This document shows positions 9,030-16,437 of a stretch of 32,677 nt of DNA, piece by piece. This stretch comes from Desulfobacterales bacterium. GTDB taxonomy: Bacteria; Desulfobacterota; Desulfobacteria; Desulfobacterales; Desulfosalsimonadaceae. The notes under the pieces are model-generated. The model was not told where the DNA came from. It made no database searches and saw only the letters and a list, made by a program, of their open reading frames with translations. Made by a program: the position numbers and the translations under genes. Within the stretch, counting starts at the first letter, position 1, and the number at the start of each line of letters is the position of its first letter. The stretch spans positions 1-32,677 of the forward strand of contig SLJY01000199.1 of the NCBI GenBank assembly GCA_007134875.1. Reading direction: 5' to 3'.

Positions 9030-9158
9030 GGGACGTCCTTAACTTATTAACTTATTAAACAGATATATTCACGGTGTGCATATTTTAGGCAGCATTTTTG
9101 GGTGTCGACGGGTGGTAAGAATTTCTTACGCAATAAGTTAATACGTTAAGGATGTCCC
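9030..9158. repeat. MITE-like element, family 2, copy 1
   Basis: The left end (9030-9056) reads GGGACGTCCTTAACTTATTA and on; the right end (9132-9158) is its reverse complement with two mismatches over 27 bp. The interior of about 75 bp is unrelated to the interior of the second copy at 12585-12722. The left end touches the acyltransferase start codon region and the right end contains the TAA stop (9146-9148) of the diguanylate cyclase gene. No transposase is present; mobilisation in trans, for example by a REP-associated Y1 transposase, is inference. Confidence 0.85.
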
Positions 9159-10696
9159 CCAATTCCCTGACCAATTCCCCGGCGGACCTTGTTTCTGCCG
9201 GCCTGCTTGGCCTTGTAGAGAGCGCTGTCGGCCTGGGAAACCAACTCGTCGGAGGCGGACCCGGGATTCGGAATGGCGCTGGAAACGCCGAAGCTTGCCG
9301 TCAGGTACAGGGAGGGAAGGTGGTCGCCCTGCTCGATTCTTAGACCGGATACTGCGCGCCTGATTTTTTCCGCAAGTTTCATCGCCCCGTCTCCGTCGGT
9401 TTCCGGCAGCACGAGGATAAACTCTTCCCCGCCGTAGCGCGCAACCAGGTCCCCGGGCCGGTGGCACTGCTCCTTCAGGGTCCGGGCCACTTGCTGAAGG
9501 ACGTCGTCTCCAGCCTGGTGCCCGTAATTGTCGTTGTACTCCTTGAAATGATCGATATCCGCCATGACCAGGGAAATCGGGCGGCCGTCGCGCGCCATAC
9601 GCTGCCATTCCTTTTCCAGGTGCTCCTTCAGGCGCCTTCGGTTGGCCAGTCCGGTCAATCCGTCCGTATTCGAAAGATCTTTAACGGACTGGTAATGGCG
9701 CGCATTTTCAATGGCCAGTCCGCATATCCCGGAAATTCTGGCGGCCAGTTTCTTGTACCGGTCGATATGTTCGGGCACTGCCACGCCGGCAATTGTCAAT
9801 TCGCCGATGGCTCCGCCGCCGCCGTCGATGGACAGGGTGAATCCGTTATCAGGTGAAACGGGGTCTTTTCGCCGCTTTTCGTATTGAGCGTCATCAGTCC
9901 TGGTAAAATGGACTGATGACGGGGCGAAAAGCATCATGCACATTTCCCGGATTCCGTCGATCACCTCGTCCTCGGATCGCATCCGCACCAGCTTGTTGAG
10001 CAGGTCCAGGGCCATGAGAAAATCGGCCAGTTCCTTCCGGCTACGGTTGATTTCCGATTCATCCGGCGGTGGTTTGTCTTCTATACGGATTTTCAGGATG
10101 GCATTGATGACCAGAAGTTCGAAATAATCCGTCCCCACCGGCACAGCCATCCACGGGAGCCCGATATAATCGGAGAAATCTTTCAGGTTTTCGGTGGCAG
10201 CGGGATCGACGCCGGTATCCAGCAGCAGGATTCCGGAAGACCATTGCCGGAAAAAGGGTTTGACCGTTTGTTCGTCAAACCCCCAGCCCGAAATGATTTC
10301 CCGCCAGCGGGCCAGCCAACCGGGGGTGAGCGTGTAGTAGCCCATCCGGGCATAGTGGTCCGCCAGATCGGGGCTGATCAGGAGATGGAGGCAGTGTTTT
10401 ATCCGGAACCTCGACTGCCCGCCGATGATATGATGCTTTGCCGGTATTTCGGCGATGCACTCTCCCACGGCGACATGAAGCTCATCCACCGGGTTCTCGG
10501 TGAAAGTGACCCCGGCGGGAAGACCGGGTATATCGGTGTTTTTCAACGCTTTCAACTTTGCCGGATGCATGCCGCAGCGGCCCTTGAAAAACAACACGCT
10601 CACGTCGGGATACTTTGACAAAAGCCCCAGTGCTTCGATTTCTTTTCGGTATGTTTCGCAAACCGCCAGTGTTTGCCTGGGTGACGTGCTGTTCAA
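9146..10696 (-). CDS. DUF1638-GAF-GGDEF protein (predicted diguanylate cyclase)
   Basis: A 516-residue soluble protein with three parts. Residues 5-200 resemble DUF1638, a family usually found as a stand-alone protein beside corrinoid methyltransferases; recognisable elements are YYTLTPGW at 120-127 and GILLLDTG at 155-162, followed by a predicted strand with VPVGTDYFELL. Residues 225-340 look like a GAF domain. Residues 341-508 are a GGDEF domain with the active-site GGEEF at 422-426 and the inhibitory I-site RPGD at 413-416, five residues ahead, so it should make c-di-GMP from two GTP and be product-inhibited. It is the third gene of the corrinoid operon, 31 bp after the methyltransferase. 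The last residues (Gly-Gly-His-Pro) and the stop are encoded inside a MITE end, so the original C-terminus was probably different. Confidence 0.88.
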   Translation of the reverse strand: MNSTSPRQTLAVCETYRKEIEALGLLSKYPDVSVLFFKGRCGMHPAKLKALKNTDIPGLPAGVTFTENPVDELHVAVGECIAEIPAKHHIIGGQSRFRIKHCLHLLISPDLADHYARMGYYTLTPGWLARWREIISGWGFDEQTVKPFFRQWSSGILLLDTGVDPAATENLKDFSDYIGLPWMAVPVGTDYFELLVINAILKIRIEDKPPPDESEINRSRKELADFLMALDLLNKLVRMRSEDEVIDGIREMCMMLFAPSSVHFTRTDDAQYEKRRKDPVSPDNGFTLSIDGGGGAIGELTIAGVAVPEHIDRYKKLAARISGICGLAIENARHYQSVKDLSNTDGLTGLANRRRLKEHLEKEWQRMARDGRPISLVMADIDHFKEYNDNYGHQAGDDVLQQVARTLKEQCHRPGDLVARYGGEEFILVLPETDGDGAMKLAEKIRRAVSGLRIEQGDHLPSLYLTASFGVSSAIPNPGSASDELVSQADSALYKAKQAGRNKVRRGIGQGIGGHP

Positions 10697-10727
10697 TGAA
10701 TCATCCTATCAGCGTTGAATGGGGTAG

Positions 10728-11786
10728 CTATATTAGGGGATAGCCGCCGTGCCGGTGTACGGCTTCCGACACGGCCGAAAGAACGGTTTCCGGCACATGC
10801 CAGGGAATTTCCCCGTGGTTATCCGCCAAAATGAAACCGCCCCCGGGCGCCGCTTCCGCAATGGCCTTCCGGACGGCGAAGATCGCATCCCCGCGGCTCC
10901 AGCGAATCATTTCCAGGCCGTTGAGATTGCCAATAATGGTCAGCTTCCCTTTGCAGGCTTGTTTGAGCGCTTCCAGGTTATCGTCCGCGCTGACGCCGAT
11001 CCCCGCGGTTCCCGTTTGCGCGATGTCGTCTGCTACTTCCAGGGCGGCTCCCGATGCAAGGTGGGTGGCAGTGGGCCCGTTGATCCGTGCAATGGTTCGG
11101 CCTGCCACGATATGCCCGGTTTCAAGATACAGCTTCCGGGGGATGATCGTGGGGGATGCTACCGGGTCGAAGTAGCAGATTGCCGTGGCACCTTCGGCAA
11201 TCTGGGCGTTGGCCCAATCGGCGCAAAACGTTTCGTTGATTTCCATCATCTCCCAAAAAAGCGACGGCTCCCGGTAGAGCAGTTCGATATAGGTGGAAAA
11301 GCCCATCTGCATGATCGGTACGGAAAAGGGGGAGATCACCACGCCCATCACGGGGATGTCTCCCGCGGCTTTTTCGGCGAGAATCCGCGTGGTTTTGAGC
11401 ACTTCCCCGAGTCCCGGGGCACCTTCGATACCGGGCGGTTTCAGCCGGGGGATCTGTGCGGCGGGCTTGTCGATGAAGGGCCTTCCCGAGTTGGGCGGGC
11501 CGTTGTCAAAATAAACGACATCTCCGCCCCAGGCCGCGATTTCCATCGGGGCGTGAAAAAACGCAAACAGGCAGTCGTGCCGGTATTTTTCCTGCATGCG
11601 CAGCTGGGCTTCGGCCACGTTTTCCCCGTTGGAAAAATAGTCCCTGATGGGCATCTTCATTTCCCTGGCCCCGTGGGTCGTCAGCAGAAGGAAAAACGGC
11701 ACCCTGTCGGGTTCCTTATGATCCATGGCGCAGAGCATGCGCTCCATGGGGGTCATTGTATATTGCCTATCGGTTTGCAGGCTCAT
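10728..11786 (-). CDS. Uroporphyrinogen decarboxylase-family corrinoid methyltransferase
   Basis: A 352-residue TIM-barrel protein of the UroD/MtaA/CmuA/MtvB superfamily, expected to move a methyl group to or from the corrinoid protein encoded just upstream. The N-terminus MTPMERMLCAMDHKEPDRVPF is the family hallmark. In MtaA/MtbA-type enzymes zinc is bound by His-X-Cys and a later Cys in a Gly-Cys motif; here the aligned positions read Arg-Ile-Asn (234-236) and ADNHGEIP (321-328), so those ligands are missing. It may be a methyl-donor-specific enzyme of the O-demethylase type or use another metal site. A long upstream extension in this frame is a shadow of the corrinoid gene; the ATG at 11786 overlaps the upstream TGA as TGATG, indicating translational coupling. 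Confidence 0.85.
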   Translation of the reverse strand: MSLQTDRQYTMTPMERMLCAMDHKEPDRVPFFLLLTTHGAREMKMPIRDYFSNGENVAEAQLRMQEKYRHDCLFAFFHAPMEIAAWGGDVVYFDNGPPNSGRPFIDKPAAQIPRLKPPGIEGAPGLGEVLKTTRILAEKAAGDIPVMGVVISPFSVPIMQMGFSTYIELLYREPSLFWEMMEINETFCADWANAQIAEGATAICYFDPVASPTIIPRKLYLETGHIVAGRTIARINGPTATHLASGAALEVADDIAQTGTAGIGVSADDNLEALKQACKGKLTIIGNLNGLEMIRWSRGDAIFAVRKAIAEAAPGGGFILADNHGEIPWHVPETVLSAVSEAVHRHGGYPLI

Positions 11787-12451
11787 CACAGGCGTCCTTC
11801 CGCTGCCATTTGGACGATCGGCAGGGCGTCTGAAGCGCTTTTCCCCGCAGCATCCGCGCCGACATCCTTCCAGAGCTGCGCATCCAGACGAAAGGGGGCT
11901 CCTCCGACGGCGATCCGGGTGTTGCACTGTTCGCTGCGAAGCCGGTGGATAACCTCTTTGACCTCCATGGCCGAAGCGATCATCAGAACGGAGATGAAAA
12001 GCAACTCCAGGCGATCTTCGACCACCCGCCGGACCAGGTCGCCGGTTTCCATGCGCCCGTAATCCAGAATGTCGTATCCGGCTCCCCGCAGGACGGAATA
12101 AACGATCTGCTTTCCCAGGCCGTGATAGTCGTTTAAGACAACGATGGCCATCCTGGGCCCCGGATTCCGAAACCCGGTATTTTTTGCCAGAACCGAGTCC
12201 ACCAGTTCTTCGCAGATCCGGCCGCTGATATAGACCTGGGAAAGGGAATAGTCCTGATTTGCCCACCCCATGCCGATGTCGTCCAGCGCCGGGACGATCA
12301 CTGTTTCCACGAATTCAAGGGGGGTGTTCTGCCTTGTGAAGTCAGACAGGATCCGCTGGGCGGCTTCTTCGTCGCAAGATATCAGGGCATCCCGGAAGGC
12401 ATCCGATGAGGCGGTTTTTTGTTCGTTTTCTTCTGTCATTCGTTGTTTCAT
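11786..12451 (-). CDS. Corrinoid (B12-binding) methyltransferase subunit, MtaC/MtbC-like
   Basis: A 221-residue protein with a helical cap domain (about 15-95) and a Rossmann B12 domain (100-215). The signature NDYHGLG at 107-113 contains Asp-X-His-X-X-Gly with the lower-ligand His110, and VGGAPF near 182 is the second cobalamin loop. It should carry a methyl group on cobalt between a donor-specific methyltransferase and an acceptor enzyme. First gene of a three-gene operon with its own promoter. ATG at 12451 is taken; a second in-frame ATG four codons on is equally possible because neither has a strong Shine-Dalgarno. No corrinoid-reactivating ATPase is in the window. Confidence 0.92.
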   Translation of the reverse strand: MKQRMTEENEQKTASSDAFRDALISCDEEAAQRILSDFTRQNTPLEFVETVIVPALDDIGMGWANQDYSLSQVYISGRICEELVDSVLAKNTGFRNPGPRMAIVVLNDYHGLGKQIVYSVLRGAGYDILDYGRMETGDLVRRVVEDRLELLFISVLMIASAMEVKEVIHRLRSEQCNTRIAVGGAPFRLDAQLWKDVGADAAGKSASDALPIVQMAAEGRL

Positions 12452-12530
12452 TCGGTTTTGCTTCTATTTATGAGGCCTTGCTGCATACCGTTTTATGGAG
12501 ATTTTTTTCTGAATTCTGATCATAGGATAT

Positions 12531-12559
12531 ATTATAATAGATTATTGTTTTTTGTGCAA
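12531..12559 (-). promoter_or_regulatory. Sigma70-like promoter of the corrinoid operon
   Basis: On the minus strand TTGCAC (12554-12559) and a perfect TATAAT (12531-12536) are spaced by 17 bp within an AT-rich stretch. Transcription would start near 12524, about 70 nt before the corrinoid protein start. No cobalamin riboswitch consensus is visible in that short leader. Confidence 0.75.
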
Positions 12560-12584
12560 TTGCCCATTGGATCAGGAGACGTTA

Positions 12585-12722
12585 GTTAGGGGACGTCCTT
12601 AACTTATTAACTTATTGCTATACACTTTTCAGCGCTTGCTATAGCCCGATAATATTTCCAAAATCTAACTTGTTGTTAATCGTGTGCTGCAATAAGTTAA
12701 TAAGTTAAGGACGTCCCCTAAC
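12585..12722. repeat. MITE-like element, family 2, copy 2, perfect 34-bp inverted ends
   Basis: The arms 12585-12618 and 12689-12722 are exact reverse complements over 34 bp, beginning GTTAGGGGACGTCCTTAAC. About 70 bp lie between them with no coding capacity. The right arm carries the TAA (12705-12707) that ends the metallophosphoesterase gene, at the same position and in the same frame as in copy 1. The perfect arms suggest a recent insertion or selection for the hairpin. It also separates that gene from the corrinoid operon promoter and may act as a terminator. Confidence 0.92.
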
Positions 12723-13490
12723 CTTTCTGAACCCGGAGCCGGACCATTGCCAGAAGGTGGCCTCTGCTCGGCCGGATTCGATGCGGAGATGAAAAAAGCC
12801 GTTGGGCTCCCGGTCGCGCAGGCGACTGCTGGTGGCGGTCGGGCCCTGGATGCAGGTCATGGGCCGGCGGATATGGGTTTGAAAGGATGCGATATCGCCG
12901 CTGTAAGCCAGGTGAAGGTGGCCGCCTAAAATCATGTCCACGCCGGCGTCCTCGAAGACGGACAGGGCGGCCGGGGCGTTTCGGACCAGGTAGGTGCGCG
13001 GCCTGTCCGGGGGCGGCAGAAACGGGTGGTGGGCAAAGACGATCTTGAATCGGTTTTCTCCGGCTTGCCGGAAAAACCGGCCTGCCGCCGCGGCCTGGCC
13101 ATCCGATATTGCACCTTCCTTCCAGGTGTAGTGGGGCACCCAGGAGCGGGCGGTGTTGATGCCCATGACGGCGACTTCGTCGTCCATGTAGGTCGGGTCC
13201 GGATTTTCGTGGATATAGCGCCGGAACCGCCGGTACGGGTCCCGGAAACGCTCCCACAGGTTGACGTAGGGCAGGTCGTGGTTGCCGGGAATGGCCAGCA
13301 CAACCCCCGGCAGTCGTTCAATCAGGGCGCGCGCGCCGGTCCATTCCCGCGGACGCGAGCGCATGGTGAAATCGCCGCCCACGGTGCAGATGTCCGGGGC
13401 GATTTCGTTGATTCGGGCTTCCATCTTTTCCATTGCCCCGGGGGTCAGCTTTCCGAAGTGGATGTCGGTGATGTGTACGAGGGTGCGCAT
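12705..13490 (-). CDS. Calcineurin-like metallophosphoesterase
   Basis: A protein of 261 residues with all metal-binding blocks of the family in order: DIHFG near the N-terminus, GGDF, GNHD, FAHHP and GGHLH, so a dinuclear-metal phosphodiesterase or phosphatase; the substrate is unknown (cAMP phosphodiesterase CpdA-like proteins share this layout). I choose the ATG at 13490, which has AAAGG about 11 nt upstream and starts right before the first beta strand, over an ATG at 13514 that overlaps the permease stop. The last codons (Arg-Gly-Arg-Pro-stop) come from the MITE arm. It is the last gene after an ABC transporter pair and is probably cotranscribed. Confidence 0.9.
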   Translation of the reverse strand: MRTLVHITDIHFGKLTPGAMEKMEARINEIAPDICTVGGDFTMRSRPREWTGARALIERLPGVVLAIPGNHDLPYVNLWERFRDPYRRFRRYIHENPDPTYMDDEVAVMGINTARSWVPHYTWKEGAISDGQAAAAGRFFRQAGENRFKIVFAHHPFLPPPDRPRTYLVRNAPAALSVFEDAGVDMILGGHLHLAYSGDIASFQTHIRRPMTCIQGPTATSSRLRDREPNGFFHLRIESGRAEATFWQWSGSGFRKVRGRP

Positions 13491-13504
13491 GGAAGTCGTA
13501 CCTT

Positions 13505-14704
13505 TCAGTGCCATTTAAAGATTTTCAGTCCTGCAGTGAAAAAGACCGCGCCGATGACAAAAAGCCCTGCCGCGGCGGGTGCGGTTTCTGCGATGCCGGC
13601 GCCTTCTGTGAATACGGCGCGGATGCCGTCCACCATCAGCGTAAGGGGAAGCTTCTCAATGGCGCCGATGGTCCATTCCGGAAAGTTGTGGTAGGAAAAA
13701 AAGACGCCCGAAAGAAGCGTCATGGGCATCACGACCGCGTTGATCATGCCGTTTCCCACCTCGGTGTTGGCGGTTTTCGACGATACGAATACCGCCATGC
13801 CGCAAAAAGCGATATTCCCGGCCATGAAGATTATCGCCAGGGCGGCGAAAGAGCCCTGGATGACGATACCGAACAGGAGCCATGCGAAAAATACCAGCAG
13901 CACCGCCTCCACGATGTTGATTCCGATCCGGACCGTCATAAGTGCGGCCAGGAAGTGGGATTTCACCATGGGCGTGGCCACCATCCGGCGCAGCAGCTTC
14001 TTGGATCGCTTGTCGATCATGCCGTAGCTGATTCCCCACATGCACGACATCATTACGGTCATGGCGATCAGCCCCGGGATGAGAAAATCGATGTACCGGG
14101 TTCCGGGAAGCGCCAAAGGCGAAACCGATGCAATGCGTGATTCATTGTCCCCTGTCTCTGAGGTTGAAGACGATGCCAGCAGCGGTGACAGGGTATGCCA
14201 CACCAGGCGGGCCTCCGGGTTTTGGGGGTCGAAATGAAAGACCGGACCGCCGCCATCGGCTTTACCGGGTTTTGCTTCGAGGATGAGGCTGATGCGCCCC
14301 TGCTTCAGGCGCACCACGGACGCCTCCCAGGTGCCGGGCTCGAAGATGAAGATCGTGTCTCCCAGCTTGTCATCCGGGATCGTCAGCCCGAAGGTCCCGT
14401 CATCCCTGAAGGCCAGGCTTCGCCCGGACGCTTCTTCCGAACCCCCCAGCATGCACCGCACGAACCCGGGATCCACATCGACAGGGCCGTTTTCGGCATT
14501 CGAGACCCAGCCCAGCGTATGGACGGTTTCAGCGTCCCGGGTAAATGCAAAGCCCAGCCCGATGGACAGCAAGATCGGAAACACGATGCCCCAGAAGAGG
14601 ACGGCCGGCTGCCGGGTGACCTCCTTCGTGTGCGCGACGATGAGGTGAGTGAATTGGGTGATGTTGATATAGGGATTCATGGTGCACTCGTTAAAAGCCG
14701 TCAT
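13505..14704 (-). CDS. ABC-2 type transporter permease
   Basis: A 399-residue membrane protein with one N-terminal helix (about 34-54), a periplasmic-side domain of about 150 residues and a cluster of five or six helices (about 205-395), the standard ABC-2 exporter plan. The ATG at 14704 lies 3 bp after the ATPase stop; an alternative ATG at 14680 (Met-Asn-Pro-Tyr) is possible. With the ATPase it would form a drug, lipid or polysaccharide exporter; the cargo cannot be read from sequence. Confidence 0.88.
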   Translation of the reverse strand: MTAFNECTMNPYINITQFTHLIVAHTKEVTRQPAVLFWGIVFPILLSIGLGFAFTRDAETVHTLGWVSNAENGPVDVDPGFVRCMLGGSEEASGRSLAFRDDGTFGLTIPDDKLGDTIFIFEPGTWEASVVRLKQGRISLILEAKPGKADGGGPVFHFDPQNPEARLVWHTLSPLLASSSTSETGDNESRIASVSPLALPGTRYIDFLIPGLIAMTVMMSCMWGISYGMIDKRSKKLLRRMVATPMVKSHFLAALMTVRIGINIVEAVLLVFFAWLLFGIVIQGSFAALAIIFMAGNIAFCGMAVFVSSKTANTEVGNGMINAVVMPMTLLSGVFFSYHNFPEWTIGAIEKLPLTLMVDGIRAVFTEGAGIAETAPAAAGLFVIGAVFFTAGLKIFKWH

Positions 14705-14707
14705 TAC

Positions 14708-15637
14708 TCACCCGGCAAGCCGTCTTCCCGTCATTGCCGTGAAAAGATCGTCCAGGGTTTTTCTGCGGCATTCCATGTTTTGCAGCCGAAGGCCCCGGGT
14801 GTTGATGAAGTCGAAAAATATCGGAAGCTCCTTTTCGATACTGTCCACAGTGATGGCCGCCCGCCCGTTTTTTCCGCCCCAGTGGATGGGAAACGGGCAT
14901 TCTTCTTCGATGCGGCTTCGGTGCGGGTCCGGGTTTTCAAAGGAAAAGGAAATGATCTTTGCGGATGTATCTCCACGCAGAAGTTCCTCCAGGGTCCCCT
15001 CCCGGAGCACCTTGCCGTGGTCGATTATCATGATGGTGTCGCAAAGCTGTTCGGCTTCCTCCATGTAATGGGTGGTCAGAACCAAAGACGTGTCGGAGGT
15101 TGTTTTTAGATCCAGAAGAATCGACCAGATATCGCGCCTTGCATTGGGGTCCAGTCCCGTGGTCGGTTCGTCCAGAAGCAGTATCCGCGGCCGGTTGATC
15201 AGGGCGATTCCCAGGGCCATGCGCTGCCTCTGCCCGCCGGAAAGGTTCATGGTATAGGCGTGGGCTTTTTCCGCGAGGTTCACCGTATCAATGATTTCAT
15301 GCACCCGGCTTTTGCCAAGCCCGTAGAACCCGGCGAACATCCGCAGGGTCTCCTGCACGGTCAGTCGGTCGATAAACCGGGTTTCCTGGAGGCTCAGGCC
15401 GATAAAGCGGTGCAGGACGTCCTCGTTTCCAGCCCATGGAAGCCCCAGCACGCGGATCGTTCCCGTATCCGGCGTCTGGATTCCCTCGAGCATCTCCACG
15501 AGGGTCGTCTTGCCGGCGCCGTTGGGCCCCAGCAGTGCGATGAACTCCCCTTCGTCCACCCTCAGGTCGATCCCGTTCACCGCCCGGACCGGGCCGAAGG
15601 ACTTGTATACGTTTTCCACCTCGATTACCGGCGCCAT
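14708..15637 (-). CDS. ABC transporter ATP-binding protein
   Basis: A 309-residue ATPase with Walker A GPNGAGKTT (about 37-45), Q-loop region SLQETRFID, signature LSGGQRQRM, Walker B ILLLDEPTTGLD and switch His in TTHYMEE. A C-terminal extension after residue 230 is typical of ATPases paired with ABC-2 permeases. First gene of the set ATPase, permease, phosphoesterase. The ATG at 15637 lacks a strong Shine-Dalgarno. Confidence 0.94.
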   Translation of the reverse strand: MAPVIEVENVYKSFGPVRAVNGIDLRVDEGEFIALLGPNGAGKTTLVEMLEGIQTPDTGTIRVLGLPWAGNEDVLHRFIGLSLQETRFIDRLTVQETLRMFAGFYGLGKSRVHEIIDTVNLAEKAHAYTMNLSGGQRQRMALGIALINRPRILLLDEPTTGLDPNARRDIWSILLDLKTTSDTSLVLTTHYMEEAEQLCDTIMIIDHGKVLREGTLEELLRGDTSAKIISFSFENPDPHRSRIEEECPFPIHWGGKNGRAAITVDSIEKELPIFFDFINTRGLRLQNMECRRKTLDDLFTAMTGRRLAG

Positions 15638-15739
15638 ATCCGTGTTATCCGTAACCGTCTCCGTATCGTTGTATGTTGCATCATAACCTTTGATAATACC
15701 ATATCCATCGGCCCTTTACTATCATGAAGAAATAAAAAA

Positions 15740-15785
15740 AGCGGACGGTTTCATCGTACGGATCGTGTGCGAAAAACCGTCCGCT
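15740..15785 (-). terminator. 12-bp hairpin with T-tract on the minus strand
   Basis: AGCGGACGGTTT (15740-15751) pairs exactly with AAACCGTCCGCT (15774-15785). On the minus strand the stem is followed by seven T, the form of an intrinsic terminator. No minus-strand gene lies upstream of it, so it either shields the ABC operon (start at 15637) from read-through or works as an attenuator in its leader. Confidence 0.65.
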
Positions 15786-15789
15786 CTGA

Positions 15790-15850
15790 CTTGACGACCT
15801 CGTAAAGTACAATATTTACGCCTGCGCGCAACGTCTCAGGAATATCGGAT
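15790..15850. repeat. Decayed relic of the 148-bp dispersed repeat
   Basis: The stretch starting TTGACGACCTCGTAAAGTAC and continuing with CAATATTTACGC and GTCTCAGGAAT follows the left half of the repeat at 391-538 with many substitutions and small gaps. No right end is seen, so this looks like a truncated old copy. Confidence 0.5.
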
Positions 15851-15986
15851 TTGAAAATCCCTACGCCTTGGCTTGTTATCCGGTCACTATGTATAATTCT
15901 CCCGGAAGCGACTTGTCAAAGGGTTTGCCACTCAACCATCATTCCGGGAAAATCGCATGCGGGAAGTTGCTGCTCCGCATCGGGGT

Positions 15987-16114
15987 GTTATCGAAATCCA
16001 AATCCAAATCGAAATCGGCTTTTTATCGGATTGCGGTTGACACCGCCGCAGCATGCCGTGCCGGTAAGGGGAGGTGCTTTCAAAATCGATTTCGACAGCG
16101 ATTTCGATTTGGAA
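15987..16114. repeat. Hexanucleotide-like simple repeats in inverted arrangement
   Basis: A run of CGAAATC/CAAATC units (about 15990-16018) has its reverse complement at about 16090-16112; the best-matching arms contain TCCAAATCGAAATCG. About 70 bp of unique sequence lie between. No gene is supported in 15638-16200 apart from the hairpin, the repeat relic and the rubredoxin promoter. Confidence 0.65.
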
Positions 16115-16130
16115 TGATCAGGATCACCCC

Positions 16131-16159
16131 TTGCATGCTTCCGAAAAAGGTTTTATTCT
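16131..16159 (+). promoter_or_regulatory. Possible promoter of the rubredoxin gene
   Basis: TTGCAT (16131-16136) and TATTCT (16154-16159) are 17 bp apart ahead of a very AT-rich stretch, about 40 bp before the rubredoxin start. Match to consensus is partial, so other nearby A/T hexamers could be used instead. Confidence 0.4.
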
Positions 16160-16200
16160 AAAATTATAAAATTTAACCGTACGGAGGCGTCGTATACACC

Positions 16201-16398
16201 ATGCCCAAACCAGAGGAAATGTATCAGTGCCAGACCGCCAACTGCGGGTGCATTTACAATCCTGAAAAAGGAGACCGCAAGGGGAAGGTCCCCAAGGGGG
16301 TTGATTTCGAAGCGTTGCCGGAGGAATGGAAGTGCCCCGTTTGCGGGGCGAGCAAGAAAGCATTCCGGCCCCTGGGTGGACCCGGGGCGACCGAATAG
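16201..16398 (+). CDS. Rubredoxin with Cys-X4-Cys first knuckle (Rd-2 type)
   Basis: A 65-residue one-iron electron carrier. The second knuckle CPVCG (Cys45, Cys48) is canonical. The first knuckle is CQTANCG (Cys10, Cys15), with four residues between the cysteines instead of two, as in the second rubredoxin of Desulfovibrio desulfuricans. Cys17 follows as an extra cysteine. The start has ACGGAGG about 13 nt upstream. It lies 39 bp before a radical SAM gene on the same strand and may supply or receive electrons for it, or serve oxygen/peroxide reduction together with rubrerythrin-like proteins; both are inference. Confidence 0.95.
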   Translation: MPKPEEMYQCQTANCGCIYNPEKGDRKGKVPKGVDFEALPEEWKCPVCGASKKAFRPLGGPGATE

Positions 16399-16437
16399 AC
16401 ATTAGGCGTTGTTTATTTGTTGCATGGGGATAAGACC

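Noticed and set aside
10749-12062. Plus-strand open frame of 437 codons across the methyltransferase and corrinoid genes
   Set aside because: Antisense shadow; both minus-strand genes show family motifs and translational coupling.
12452-12580. Possible cobalamin riboswitch before the corrinoid gene
   Set aside because: Only about 70 nt lie between the promoter and the start codon and no B12-box is visible.
15868-16161. Plus-strand ORFs over the simple-repeat region upstream of rubredoxin
   Set aside because: Lys-Ser and Phe-Arg repeats arise from the hexanucleotide-like arrays; no ribosome binding site or conserved character.
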